From Pseudomonas sp. RIT-562 (GTDB lineage Bacteria; Pseudomonadota; Gammaproteobacteria; Pseudomonadales; Pseudomonadaceae), in NCBI RefSeq assembly GCF_026241895.1, contig NZ_JAPJIV010000003.1, positions 1-64,000 on the forward strand: 64,000 nucleotides of DNA, written 5' to 3'. This document shows, piece after piece, positions 34,707 through 43,996 of the stretch; position 1 is the stretch's first letter, and each line of letters starts with the position of its first letter. The position numbers were made by a program, and so were the translations under genes. The notes under the pieces were generated by a model. It did not search any database. It saw only the letters and a list, made by a program, of their open reading frames with translations, and was not told where the DNA came from.

Positions 34707-36377
34707 ATGCGCCTCTTGGCATCCTTGCTTGCTCTGACCGTCAGTACCGCCGCCCTCGCCGACACCCTCCCCAGCTTTCTCAACAGCAACGAAACCACCC
34801 GCAACCTGCCTGCGCCGAATTTGCCCGCCGACGCCTACCGCCCCAGCACTGCGCCACTCTCGGTGCCGGAACCCGGCGCCACCCAGGCGCAGCCCTTGAT
34901 GATGAACACCCGCATCAAGTTGCGAACCGTGCAGATCGAAGGCGGAACCGTCTACCCGCTGAGCGAACTGGCCACGCTGTACCAACCCCTGATCGGCCAC
35001 GAAACCAGCCTGGCCGATCTGATCGAGGCAACCCGCAGCATCACCCGACGCTACCAGCAGGATGGCTACCTGCTGTCCTATGCCTTCCTGCCGCAACAGC
35101 GGTTCGACGATGGAGTGGCGCGGGTCGTGCTGGTCGAAGGCTATATCAAGGATTACCAGCTGCAGGGCGACATCGGACGAGTCCAGGGCCTGCCCGACAA
35201 ACTGGTGGCCAAGCTGCAGGCCGAACGCCCGCTGACACGCAAGACCTTCGAGCGCTACACCACGCTGATGAGCCGAATCCCCGGCGTCACCTTGCAGGCA
35301 CAGGTGCCGCCACCGGGCACCACCGACGGCGCCGCCTATCTGGTCGCCCAGGCCAGCCGAAAACCTTTTACCAGCACCCTGAGCGCCACGGAAAACAGTC
35401 GCAACGGCACCCAGGCCTTGCTCGGTCTGAGCAGCAATTCCCAGACGTCCATGGGCGAGCAACTGAGCCTCAGCGGGCTGTTTCCGCCGGGCGAAGATCA
35501 CGAGCATTACTACCGTCTGGACTACAACCAGTTTGTCGATGCGGAGGGCACGCAGCTGGCCCTTTCCGCCTCACGCTATCGCGCCGATCCGGGCACCAAC
35601 GTGCTGACCGACAATGGTCTGGAGCTCAAGCCGCACCGTGAAAATGACCGTTACTCGATCGGCCTTAGTCATCCGCTCATTGCCTCTCCTAACGAACAGC
35701 TCAGCGTCAGCTCACGGCTGTACGCGGTCAATGACAAGACCCGCTACAAGGTTGTCGGCTTTCCGGTGAGCGTCGACATCAACAGCGACGTGCGTGCCCT
35801 CGCGTTCGAAGGCGACTGGCGCAAAGCCGATGCCAAACAGTTGCGCATCCTTAGCGGCGGGGTCTATCAAGGAATTGACGGCATGGGGGCCGACACCAAT
35901 AACAGCGATCTCGACCTCGACTTCTTTCGCCTGCGTTTGTCCGGAGTGCAGAGCGACCGGTTCTTCGACAACTGGCAGGGAGTCCTTTCGGCGGCGTTGT
36001 ACTGGAGCGACGACACCCTGCCCGACAGCGAGCGAGCGGTATTCGGCGGGCAGAATTTCGGCCGCGGCTACCCCGACGATCAAGCCTCCGGCGACAAGGG
36101 CTGGGGCGTGGCGTACGAGGTCAACTACAGCTTCAATCGCGACTGGAGCTGGGTAAAAATCCTCCAGCCTTATGTGGTGTTCGATCGCTCGAAGACCTGG
36201 TTCAACCAGCTGCCGGTGCAGGGCAACAACCTGTCTTCGGGCGCGATCGGGTTAAGGTTTGGCGATGCCAAGTACTACAACATTGCCCTGGAGGCCGCCA
36301 AGCCGATGTCGGAGCAAGCGCTGGACACCTTCAACCGCAAGCCGCGGTACAGCATCAGCTTCAGTTACCAGCTGTGA
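34707..36377 (+). CDS. FhaC/ShlB-family outer-membrane transporter (TpsB-like)
   Basis: This 556-residue outer-membrane protein has a signal peptide at 1-18 (LASLLALTVSTAALA, cleaved before DTLPS), a proline-rich linker, a POTRA_2 domain at about 70-147 (LRTVQIEGGTVYPLSELATL, LVEGYI), a second POTRA at about 150-225 and a 16-strand barrel from about 235. The conserved lid-loop motif is seen as FGRGYP near residue 450, and the protein ends in the barrel signature SISFSYQL. TpsB proteins export a partner protein across the outer membrane. The only candidate partner is the lipoprotein upstream. GGAG precedes the start by 6 nt. Confidence 0.87.
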   Translation: MRLLASLLALTVSTAALADTLPSFLNSNETTRNLPAPNLPADAYRPSTAPLSVPEPGATQAQPLMMNTRIKLRTVQIEGGTVYPLSELATLYQPLIGHETSLADLIEATRSITRRYQQDGYLLSYAFLPQQRFDDGVARVVLVEGYIKDYQLQGDIGRVQGLPDKLVAKLQAERPLTRKTFERYTTLMSRIPGVTLQAQVPPPGTTDGAAYLVAQASRKPFTSTLSATENSRNGTQALLGLSSNSQTSMGEQLSLSGLFPPGEDHEHYYRLDYNQFVDAEGTQLALSASRYRADPGTNVLTDNGLELKPHRENDRYSIGLSHPLIASPNEQLSVSSRLYAVNDKTRYKVVGFPVSVDINSDVRALAFEGDWRKADAKQLRILSGGVYQGIDGMGADTNNSDLDLDFFRLRLSGVQSDRFFDNWQGVLSAALYWSDDTLPDSERAVFGGQNFGRGYPDDQASGDKGWGVAYEVNYSFNRDWSWVKILQPYVVFDRSKTWFNQLPVQGNNLSSGAIGLRFGDAKYYNIALEAAKPMSEQALDTFNRKPRYSISFSYQL

Positions 36378-36420
36378 GCCATTGTCGGGGTTCACGCCGG
36401 ATGGCGGAGCTACGCAAATC

Positions 36421-36488
36421 CGTAGGAGCCCGGCTTGCCGGCGATGGCGATCTTGCGGACGCCATCGCTGGCAAGCCAGGCTCCTACG
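36421..36488. repeat. Family A REP pair (variant)
   Basis: CGTAGGAGCCCGGCTTGCC faces CAAGCCAGGCTCCTACG in an inverted pair in the convergent spacer between the TpsB and response-regulator genes. Confidence 0.88.
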
Positions 36489-36520
36489 GGGATTGGGGTG
36501 TACGTGGACTGAATCCGGGG

Positions 36521-36934
36521 TCAGCGGGAGGTCACGTGGGGCAGGGGCTGCGGGAACAGGTTGTTCAGTGTTTCCAGCAGTCGTACGTGGTAGATGGGCT
36601 TGCGAAACAGGTCGAGCACCTGCAGGCGCAGCATGTCGCTGACGTCCTCCATGTCTGCGTGCCCGGACGTGACGATCACCGGTAGATGCTGACGCGAGGT
36701 GTGTTCGCGCAATCGCTTGATCAGCGACATGCCGCTTTCCTCCGGCATGCGCAGATCGGTGATCACCAGGGCGATGTCGGGATGGCGCGTGAGATGGTGC
36801 AGGGCGAGTTTGACCGAAGTTGCCGTGAAGCAACTAAAGCCCTCGCCCTCCAGCAGTTCGGCAAGTTCCAGCAGCGCGTCTTCTTCGTCGTCGACCAAGA
36901 GCAACTGCTGGCGTGGGAGTGAAGGTACTGTCAT
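36521..36934 (-). CDS. Stand-alone response-regulator receiver protein
   Basis: This 137-residue single REC domain has the acidic pocket LLVDDEEDA (about 11-19), phosphoacceptor Asp in VITDLRMPEESG, Thr/Ser switch in VIVTSGHAD and Lys in FRKPI. No output domain follows. The ATG is preferred over a GTG 12 codons upstream. It lies between the TpsB gene and flp, and its REC resembles that of PprB in the same locus, so it may take part in the PprA phosphorelay. That is inference. Confidence 0.83.
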   Translation of the reverse strand: MTVPSLPRQQLLLVDDEEDALLELAELLEGEGFSCFTATSVKLALHHLTRHPDIALVITDLRMPEESGMSLIKRLREHTSRQHLPVIVTSGHADMEDVSDMLRLQVLDLFRKPIYHVRLLETLNNLFPQPLPHVTSR

Positions 36935-37004
36935 GTGGCGTTCCGCTACCGAAAACCCAGGTTTAACCACATTAGTCGACGATTAAAAATACGCCCGATT
37001 AATC

Positions 37005-37211
37005 TTATGTTGTACCCGGTTTTTTAACGGTCACGCCGCCAATCTCTTTGTTGAGATTGGTAAATATGTCAAAGACTCGATCTCCGATAGGTGTCATGAA
37101 CCCAACAATCATCACCGCCACCATCGCCGCGACAATCGCGTACTCGATACCCGAAGCCCCTTCAGTACTTTCAAAAAACACGCGAACTTTCACATACAGT
37201 TTAAGAAACAT
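37005..37211 (-). CDS. flp: Flp-type major pilin (type IVb prepilin)
   Basis: This 68-residue prepilin has the type IVb processing site EG-ASGIEYAIVAA, cleaved after Gly with Glu at +5 and Tyr at +6, followed by a 20-residue hydrophobic helix (IVAAMVAVMIVGFM) and a short polar tail. It is processed by FppA and polymerised by the Tad machine into the Flp pilus used for attachment and biofilm. AAGGAG eight bases upstream fixes the start. It is divergent from rcpC across a 332-bp regulatory spacer. Confidence 0.93.
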   Translation of the reverse strand: MFLKLYVKVRVFFESTEGASGIEYAIVAAMVAVMIVGFMTPIGDRVFDIFTNLNKEIGGVTVKKPGTT

Positions 37212-37317
37212 CTGACAACTCCTTGGGCCCCTGGGCACCGGTATCACGGACCGAGACATAGTTGCTCCGTGCCATCAGAGCATTGTCAACAAACCCACCC
37301 CCAGCAAGTGTAAAAAC

Positions 37318-37341
37318 GGATTAATCACAAAGTATTAATCC
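37318..37341. promoter_or_regulatory. 8-bp dyad in the flp-rcpC divergent spacer
   Basis: GGATTAAT and ATTAATCC flank an 8-nt spacer (CACAAAGT). The dyad lies 107 bp before flp and about 200 bp before rcpC. The rest of the 332-bp AT-rich spacer must hold both promoters; no -35/-10 pair stands out. It is a candidate site for PprB or another Tad regulator. Confidence 0.4.
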
Positions 37342-37543
37342 TTTGTAAATCACCGAAATTAAACCCCGGCTTTTCGGCCACTTTTCAAACTTCTGACAGA
37401 TATTTTCATTCTGGTTAATGGCATTTCGCTTTACCTGCGCTACCGTCAAATAGCGAAATCGTTGAATGTTCATAGCTGCCTAAGCACGAATTTACCCCGT
37501 CTGGATATGGGCCAAGTCTTGCAGCAGGAAAGGGAGAGCCGTC

Positions 37544-38488
37544 ATGAACAGTCGCGTCACCATGGGCCTTGCAGGGTTGTTGTTAGTCGCAGCGGTCGCC
37601 GCCGGCTACTGGGGATTGATGCTCAGCCGTGCACCCGCCGCCGAACCTGTCGAGGCACCTGTCGCGGTTGCCGCCATTGAAAAAACCGTCGCCACCGCCG
37701 AAGACCAGACCCGCCAATCGGTGGTCGTGGTGGTGCACGATGTGGCGCCATTCACGCCATTGACCGCCGCCGACCTCGCCGTGGAAAAGCTGCGCAGCGC
37801 GCCAGCCGGCAGTCTGGGCAGCATCGACCAGGCGGTCGGCCGCACGCCGTGGCGCACACTCACTGCCGGCACCTGGTTGAGTGAAGACAGCTTCGAAACC
37901 GGTGGCGCCCTGGCGCGCATGATTCGCAGTGACGAGCGTGCACTTGCGGTTGCAGTCGATGAAGTGATCGGCGCCGCAGGGCAGCTGGCGCCGGGCGACT
38001 ATGTCGATGTGCTGCTGTACCTGCGCCAGGACGAGAGCAACCCGCAACAGTCGGCACAGATCGTCATCCCGGCCATGCGCGTGCTGGGAGTCGGCGACCA
38101 GCTCGGCCTGACCAACGACGGCAAGCCTGCCACTGCGCCCCTCAACGCCGAAGAAAAGCTCAAGCAGGACCAGCGCCGCATCGCTGCCCGCACCGTGCTG
38201 CTGGCCGTGCCGGAACCGTTGCTCAGCCGCCTGATGCTGGCGACCCAGGTGGGCACTTTGCGCCTGGCGGTGCGCAGCGCCGAAGAGCAGCGCCTGGCCC
38301 GTTACTGGGCTGGGGAAAGCGACACCCCTGGGAATCTCGATGCGGCCAACAGCGGCCTGTTCCAGTTCACGCAGCTGGCCCTCGGCGGCGCGCCGAAAAT
38401 ACCCGTCAGCAGCCCTGCGCGCACCGCCGTCGCACGGCCTGCCGTGGAAGTCATTCGTGGTAACCAGGTTACTCAACAAACTCCCTGA
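37544..38488 (+). CDS. rcpC: Flp pilus assembly protein RcpC/CpaB
   Basis: This 314-residue protein has one N-terminal membrane anchor (MGLAGLLLVAAVAAGYWGLM) and a periplasmic SAF/CpaB region (about 60-130, VVVVVHDVAPFTPLTAADLA) followed by the RcpC domain (MIRSDERALAVAVDEVIGAA, VLLYLRQDES). It stabilises or gates the RcpA secretin. It opens the Tad operon, which runs with overlaps or short gaps to 44976. GGGAG lies upstream of the ATG. Confidence 0.92.
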   Translation: MNSRVTMGLAGLLLVAAVAAGYWGLMLSRAPAAEPVEAPVAVAAIEKTVATAEDQTRQSVVVVVHDVAPFTPLTAADLAVEKLRSAPAGSLGSIDQAVGRTPWRTLTAGTWLSEDSFETGGALARMIRSDERALAVAVDEVIGAAGQLAPGDYVDVLLYLRQDESNPQQSAQIVIPAMRVLGVGDQLGLTNDGKPATAPLNAEEKLKQDQRRIAARTVLLAVPEPLLSRLMLATQVGTLRLAVRSAEEQRLARYWAGESDTPGNLDAANSGLFQFTQLALGGAPKIPVSSPARTAVARPAVEVIRGNQVTQQTP

Positions 38489-38508
38489 TCGAGCAAGGAT
38501 GCAGTTCT

Positions 38509-39723
38509 ATGCCCAGTCGTTCCATGCCGATACTTTGTCCGCTGTTCGCTTGCCTGATGTTGGCGACGGCTGACTCCAGCCTTGCCGCCTCCAGCAATTG
38601 CACGGCTCTGAGTCCGTTGCCCAGCGTGCTGGAGGTGGGCGAAGGATTGCAGCAGGAGCTGCAATCACCGGTTGCGATCACCCGCCTGGCCGTTGGTGAC
38701 CCAAAGATTGCCGACGTGCGCACCACTGGCGCCAGCGGTTTCCTGCTCACGGGCGTCGCACCCGGTGCGACCAGCCTGATGGTCTGGACCGCCTGCTCGA
38801 CCACGCCGCGCCAGACCATGGTGTTCGTCCAGGGCAAGGCGACGGCCGCGCTGACCGCCGTCGCGCTGCCTTCCGAAGAAGCGTTGCTGCCATCCCAGGT
38901 GCAGACCGACATCCGGTTCGTTGAAGTCAGCCGAACCAAACTCAAGGAGGCCTCGACCTCGATTTTCGGTACCCGCGGCAACTTCCTGTTTGGTGCGCCG
39001 CGCACCTTGCCGACCATCGATGGCGTGGTTCAGCCGCGGCTGCCAGTGAATAACGATCAGTTCAATTTTTCCTGGATCGGCGGCAAGACCATGGTGATGA
39101 TCAATGCCCTGGAAGGCAGCGGGTTCGCCTACACCCTGGCACGTCCCAGCCTGGTGGCGCTGAGCGGGCAGAGTGCGAGTTTCCTGGCCGGTGGCGAAAT
39201 CCCCATCCCGGTGCCCAGCTCCGGCAGTGACAACGTGTCGATCGAGTACAAGGAGTTTGGCATCCGCCTGACGCTGACCCCGACCATCGTCGGCAGCAAC
39301 CGCATTGCCCTGAAAGTCGCGCCGGAAGTCAGCGAGCTGGACTACAGCAACGGCGTCAACATCGCCGGCACCGTCGTCCCGGCACTGACGGTACGCCGCA
39401 CCGACACCAGCATCTCCCTGGCCGATGGCGAAAGTTTTGTCATCAGCGGCCTGATCAGTACCCGCAACAGCTCTCAGGTGAACAAGTTTCCGGGGCTGGG
39501 TGACATCCCGATCCTCGGGGCGTTTTTCCGCGACCAGAACATCAATCGCGAAGAACGTGAACTGTTGATGATCGTCACGCCGCACCTGGTCCAGCCACTG
39601 GCGGCGAATGCGCAATTGCCATCACTGCCAGGGGAAAAGTTGCGCAACTACGATCCGAATTTCTACCGCATGTACTTCCTCGAAAACGGCAACTTCGATA
39701 AACGCAGCGGGTTATCGCAATGA
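38509..39723 (+). CDS. rcpA: Flp pilus outer-membrane secretin RcpA/CpaC
   Basis: This 404-residue secretin has a signal peptide (residues 1-27, CLMLATADSSLAA), an N-terminal domain with a BON/pilus-biogenesis-like fold (LQSPVAITRLAVGDPKIADV) and the type II/III secretin core with SFLAGGEIPIPVPS and the C-terminal signature NKFPGLGDIPILGAFFR. It forms the outer-membrane pore of the Tad pilus. It is 20 bp downstream of rcpC and overlaps tadZ by 4 bp. Confidence 0.93.
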   Translation: MPSRSMPILCPLFACLMLATADSSLAASSNCTALSPLPSVLEVGEGLQQELQSPVAITRLAVGDPKIADVRTTGASGFLLTGVAPGATSLMVWTACSTTPRQTMVFVQGKATAALTAVALPSEEALLPSQVQTDIRFVEVSRTKLKEASTSIFGTRGNFLFGAPRTLPTIDGVVQPRLPVNNDQFNFSWIGGKTMVMINALEGSGFAYTLARPSLVALSGQSASFLAGGEIPIPVPSSGSDNVSIEYKEFGIRLTLTPTIVGSNRIALKVAPEVSELDYSNGVNIAGTVVPALTVRRTDTSISLADGESFVISGLISTRNSSQVNKFPGLGDIPILGAFFRDQNINREERELLMIVTPHLVQPLAANAQLPSLPGEKLRNYDPNFYRMYFLENGNFDKRSGLSQ

Positions 39724-40910
39724 GCCAGAGCCTGAGTCAGACCTTCCTCGCCATCACGCGCAACAACACCGACCTGGAGTGGCTGCAGGGCGCGCTCGCG
39801 CCCTTGGGCCAGGTGGTCAGCGCCGGTGGCGGCAGCCTCGACGAACTGCTGGCGCTGGTGGACGTGACGTTCGCCAGCCTGGTGTTCATCGGCCTCGATC
39901 GAGACCACGTGGTGGCCCAGAGCGCGCTGATCGAAGGCGCCCTGGAAGCCAAGCCAATGCTCGCGATCGTCGCGCTGGGCGACGGCATGGACAATCAACT
40001 GGTGCTCAACGCGATGCGCGCCGGTGCCCGGGATTTCGTCGCGTATGGCTCGCGTTCCAGTGAAGTCGCAGGCCTGGTCCGGCGCTTGAGCAAGCGCCTG
40101 CCACCGGTGACCCCCAGCACTCATCTGGGTGGCCTGACTGTGCTGTATAGCGTGCAGGGCAACGCCGATGGCGCGTTGCTGTCGACCCACCTGGCGCAAG
40201 TGGTGCAAAAGAGCGGGCAACAAACCCTGTTGCTGGACCTCGGCTTGCCCCGCGGTGACAGCCTGGCGTTGCTCGGTTTGGAGAGTTCGTTTCACTTCGG
40301 CGATGCCCTGCGCCACTTGCGTCGCCTGGACTCGACGTTGATCGACAGCGCCTTCAGCCGCTGCGAAGCCGGCTTGCGCATCCTCGCCTATGCCAGTACC
40401 GATGAACCCCTGGAACACACCAGTGCGGCGGAGCTGTACATGTTGCTCAGCGCACTGCGTCATCATTTCCAGCACATCGTAGTGAACCTGACGGGGCAGC
40501 AGGATAGCGAGGCGCTGCGGACGTTCGTCAGCCACTGTGACAAGTTGCTGTGGTACACCGATCAGAACGTGCTGGACTGCCGGCGCAACCTCGCGATCCT
40601 GAATTTCTGGCGCGAAAAAGGCATGAAGCTCGAGCATTCCCGGCTGTTGGTCGACCGCTACCTGCGCGACGTCGCACCCGACGCCGATACCTTGGGCAAG
40701 AGCTTCGGCATGGAGGTCATCGCCACCCTCGCCAACAGCCCGCAGGTACGTCTCAACGCCAAGAACCAGGGCGTCTCGCTGTTCGAACTGGCCCCGCGGG
40801 AAACCTTGACCCAAGGCTTGCGCACGCTTGGCGAGCGCCTGGCCAAACGGTCCGAAGGTATCGTCAAACCCAAGGCCGGATGGTTCGAGCGATTGCGGGG
40901 TACGCAATGA
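39720..40910 (+). CDS. tadZ: Flp pilus localisation ATPase-like protein TadZ/CpaE
   Basis: This 396-residue cytosolic protein has an atypical receiver-like domain at about 1-120 and a MinD/ParA-like domain from about 135 (LTVLYSVQGNADGALLSTHL). The P-loop is degenerate (SVQGNADGA in place of KGGVGKT), as often in TadZ, so ATP hydrolysis may be lost. TadZ places the Tad machine at the cell pole. The start overlaps the rcpA stop (ATGA) and the end overlaps tadA by 4 bp. Confidence 0.9.
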   Translation: MSQSLSQTFLAITRNNTDLEWLQGALAPLGQVVSAGGGSLDELLALVDVTFASLVFIGLDRDHVVAQSALIEGALEAKPMLAIVALGDGMDNQLVLNAMRAGARDFVAYGSRSSEVAGLVRRLSKRLPPVTPSTHLGGLTVLYSVQGNADGALLSTHLAQVVQKSGQQTLLLDLGLPRGDSLALLGLESSFHFGDALRHLRRLDSTLIDSAFSRCEAGLRILAYASTDEPLEHTSAAELYMLLSALRHHFQHIVVNLTGQQDSEALRTFVSHCDKLLWYTDQNVLDCRRNLAILNFWREKGMKLEHSRLLVDRYLRDVAPDADTLGKSFGMEVIATLANSPQVRLNAKNQGVSLFELAPRETLTQGLRTLGERLAKRSEGIVKPKAGWFERLRGTQ

Positions 40911-42181
40911 ACAGTGAAAAACTTTTCGGCGCGCCGACTCGCAGCACGGTCGGCAATACCGACCATGAAGGCCTGAAACTGGTGCTGCACCGCTACATCA
41001 TCGACGCCATCGAAGAGTCCGGAAAAAACCTGCTGGAGGGTACCCGGCAGGTGCTGTCGCAGTTCGTCATCGACAAAATCGCCGAGTACATTGCCCGCCT
41101 CCATTTGGCGATCTCGCGTTATGAAATGGAGCGCCTGGCCGAAGAAATAGTCGATGAGCTGACAGGCTTCGGTCCCCTCGAAGTGCTGCTGCGCGACCCG
41201 GCGGTGACCGAAATTCTGGTCAACGGCCCACACCGGGTATTTATCGAACGCGACGGCGTGCTGCATCAGAGCGACTTGCGCTTCATTGATGCACACCATG
41301 TCGAACGGGTGATGCAACGCATTCTTGCGCCACTCGGGCGACGGCTCGACGAGTCCTCGCCGATGGTCGATGCGCGCCTGCCCGATGGCAGCCGGGTCAA
41401 TGCCATCATCCCGCCAATTGCCCTCGACGGCCCGTGCCTGTCGATCCGTAAATTTCGCAAGGACATGCTCAAGAGCTCGGACCTGATGGCGATGCAAACC
41501 ATCGACCAGGCGATCTTCGATTTCATCCAGGAGGCTGTCGGCAAGCGCTGCAACATCCTGATCAGCGGCGGCACCGGCACCGGCAAGACCACCCTGCTGA
41601 ATATCCTCAGCCAGCTGATCAATCCTCACGAGCGCCTGGTGACCATCGAAGACGTTGCCGAACTGCAACTCGGCCATCCGCACGTGGTGCGCCTGGAAAC
41701 CCGCCCGCCAAATGCCGAGGGCCACGGCGAGGTGAAGGCCAGCGACTTGATCCGCAACGCCCTGCGGATGCGCCCCGACCGGATCATCCTCGGCGAAATT
41801 CGCGGAGTCGAAGTGGTCGACGTGCTCACCGCGATGAACACCGGTCACGATGGCTCGATGAGCACCGTGCACGCCAACAATGCGCAGGATGCGTTGCTGC
41901 GCCTGGAGACCCTGGTGGGCTTGACCGGCCGCAGCATAGCCGAGCGCACCCTGCGGCAGATGATCTGCGCGGCGCTGGACGTGGTGATCCAGTTGACGCG
42001 CATGCCCGACGGCCGCCGCTGCGTCAGCGAAGTGGTGGAAGTCGTTGGTATCCGCGAAGACGTGTACGTCACCAACACCTTGTTCCGGCTTGATCGACGT
42101 AGCGGTTTCGGCTTTCTGCGCGAGGCGGTCAACCCCGCCGGCGACAAGCTGCGCCGCGACTCGCTCAGCGCCCAACATTGA
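40907..42181 (+). CDS. tadA: Flp pilus assembly ATPase TadA/CpaF
   Basis: This 424-residue hexameric traffic ATPase of the GspE/VirB11 family powers pilus extension and retraction. Walker A GGTGTGKT is at residues 221-228; the Asp box [10 protein letters not shown], Walker [13 protein letters not shown] and His box [15 protein letters not shown] follow. No FHA domain. The ATG lies in the last codons of tadZ (ATGA overlap), so translation is coupled. Confidence 0.95.
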   Translation: MNSEKLFGAPTRSTVGNTDHEGLKLVLHRYIIDAIEESGKNLLEGTRQVLSQFVIDKIAEYIARLHLAISRYEMERLAEEIVDELTGFGPLEVLLRDPAVTEILVNGPHRVFIERDGVLHQSDLRFIDAHHVERVMQRILAPLGRRLDESSPMVDARLPDGSRVNAIIPPIALDGPCLSIRKFRKDMLKSSDLMAMQTIDQAIFDFIQEAVGKRCNILISGGTGTGKTTLLNILSQLINPHERLVTIEDVAELQLGHPHVVRLETRPPNAEGHGEVKASDLIRNALRMRPDRIILGEIRGVEVVDVLTAMNTGHDGSMSTVHANNAQDALLRLETLVGLTGRSIAERTLRQMICAALDVVIQLTRMPDGRRCVSEVVEVVGIREDVYVTNTLFRLDRRSGFGFLREAVNPAGDKLRRDSLSAQH

Positions 42182-42194
42182 CCGCGAGGCACAC

Positions 42195-43079
42195 ATGATC
42201 GGCCCCCTTTTGCTGTGCCTGATTTGTCTGTTGCTACTGGGCTTTTCCGTGCGCCTGTTCTACCAGGGCGTACGCAAATCCGGCAGCGAACGGGTACTGC
42301 AACGCTTGGCCCAGGGGCAACCGGAACTGGTGCCGGAAAAAACTCAGTGGTCCGCCCTGGAGCGGGCATTTCTGCGTGCGGGCCTGGGACGCCCCACTGA
42401 CCGCCTGGGAATCTGGCTGGCGCTGTGGGCGGTGGCGATGCTGCTGGGTTTGGCGCTCGCGAACTGGGTTGGCTTGGTGTTGATGCTGGTGGTGCCGCCG
42501 CTGGCGCTGCGGGTGTATGTGTCCTGGCGCTACCACCGCCAGGTCCGCCGGATCGTCGAGCAGTTGCCGCAGCTGCTGGACCACACGGTACGCAGTCTGA
42601 AATCTGGGCGCACCTTGGCAGATGCAGTGATGGGCGCCATCGATGTCAGCGAAGATCCATTAAAAACTGCCATGGGCCGGGTTCAGCGCAATGTGCAATT
42701 GGGTGTGAACCTTCCAGACGCGGTGAATGACTTTGCCGAACTGTACGAGCAGGACGAGCTGCGCATGTTCGCCCTGGGCCTGAAGGTCAATCACCGTTAT
42801 GGCGGCAACGCCAGCGAGCTGCTGGAGAACCTGATCAAACTGATTCGCGAACGCGAGCAAGGTAGCCGCCAGCTGCGCGCACTCACTGGCGAAACCCGCA
42901 TGACGGCCTGGGTCCTGGGCTCTTTGCCGCTGATCCTGGTGGGCTATTTCATGCTGAGCAATCCCGGCTACATGCTGGGGATGTGGAATGACGACGGTGG
43001 GCGGCAGATGCTGATCATCGCTGTGTGCCTGCAGGTCACCGGTTGCCTGGCGCTGTGGCGCATGTTGCGGAGCGTATGA
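42195..43079 (+). CDS. tadB: Flp pilus inner-membrane platform protein TadB
   Basis: This 294-residue inner-membrane protein is of the T2SSF family: a membrane segment at the N-terminus (LLLCLICLLLLGFSVRLF), a pair near 80-120, the cytoplasmic GspF-like domain (about 140-250, QLPQLLDHTVRSLKSGRTLA) and a C-terminal pair. With TadC it forms the platform that TadA acts on. GAGG eight bases upstream sets the start, 13 bp after tadA. Confidence 0.92.
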   Translation: MIGPLLLCLICLLLLGFSVRLFYQGVRKSGSERVLQRLAQGQPELVPEKTQWSALERAFLRAGLGRPTDRLGIWLALWAVAMLLGLALANWVGLVLMLVVPPLALRVYVSWRYHRQVRRIVEQLPQLLDHTVRSLKSGRTLADAVMGAIDVSEDPLKTAMGRVQRNVQLGVNLPDAVNDFAELYEQDELRMFALGLKVNHRYGGNASELLENLIKLIREREQGSRQLRALTGETRMTAWVLGSLPLILVGYFMLSNPGYMLGMWNDDGGRQMLIIAVCLQVTGCLALWRMLRSV

Positions 43080-43080
43080 G

Positions 43081-43971
43081 ATGGCCGTCGCGATGATCGT
43101 AAGTTCGCTGTTGCTGCTTGGGGCCGTGTTGTTGATGCTCGCCAGCCTGCTGGAGCGGCACCGCCGCGAACGCCAGGTCAGCCAGCGCCTGCAGGGCCAG
43201 ATGGTGCGGGACAATCGCCTGGGCACCTTGCTGCGCGCCGTTGGCGACAGCAAGGTCGGGCAACGCAGCGTCAGCCTCGACACCGAAACCCAGCTGCTGC
43301 TCAACCGCGTGGGCTGGCGCCGCGCCCGCCAGCGCTCGATGTTTGCCGCGCTGCAAATCGGCACTCCACTGGTGATGCTGGGCCTGGTTATCGCGCTGCA
43401 ACCGCTGCTTTATCCGCAGGCGAGCAACCACTGGATCGCGCCATTTTTTGCCGTGGCCGTCGGTTACCTGCTGCCCAAGCGCCTGCTGGCATATGCGGCC
43501 AAGAGGCGGCAAAAACAAATCGCCGTGGAAATCTCCACGCTGATTCCCTTGCTGCGCATCCTGTTCGAATCGGGGATGGCCGTTGAGCAGTCCTTGCGCG
43601 TGTTGAGCGTCGAGGCCCAGCGGCTGTTGCCACAGACCACCCGCGAGCTGAGCCTGATTCTGGCCCGGGTCGACTCCGGCCTGGAGCTGGGGCAGGAATT
43701 GAACAAGGCCGCCAACATGCTGGCGATCGACGAATTCACCGACACCTGCGTGATCCTGCAGCAACTGATCCAGCAAGGCGGCGGTGCGATGAAGTCGCTG
43801 TTGGCGCTCAAGCAGCTGCTCGACGATCGTCGCCTGACCAACCTGCAGGAATACATCTCGAAAATGTCGGCGAAGATGTCGGTGGTGATGATGGTGTTTC
43901 TGTTTCCAGCGCTGTTGATCGTCCTGGCTGGCCCGGGTTTTACCGCGATTGCCCGGGCATTCTCGTCCTGA
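43081..43971 (+). CDS. tadC: Flp pilus inner-membrane platform protein TadC
   Basis: This 296-residue inner-membrane GspF-like protein starts one base after the tadB stop. Segments are at 1-22, about 85-120, and at the C-terminus (MSVVMMVFLFPALLIVLAGP); the GspF domain lies between (EISTLIPLLRILFESGMAVE). It completes the Tad platform with TadB. Confidence 0.92.
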   Translation: MAVAMIVSSLLLLGAVLLMLASLLERHRRERQVSQRLQGQMVRDNRLGTLLRAVGDSKVGQRSVSLDTETQLLLNRVGWRRARQRSMFAALQIGTPLVMLGLVIALQPLLYPQASNHWIAPFFAVAVGYLLPKRLLAYAAKRRQKQIAVEISTLIPLLRILFESGMAVEQSLRVLSVEAQRLLPQTTRELSLILARVDSGLELGQELNKAANMLAIDEFTDTCVILQQLIQQGGGAMKSLLALKQLLDDRRLTNLQEYISKMSAKMSVVMMVFLFPALLIVLAGPGFTAIARAFSS

Positions 43972-43996
43972 TTCCGGGCTCTTCAAGAGGTCATTT

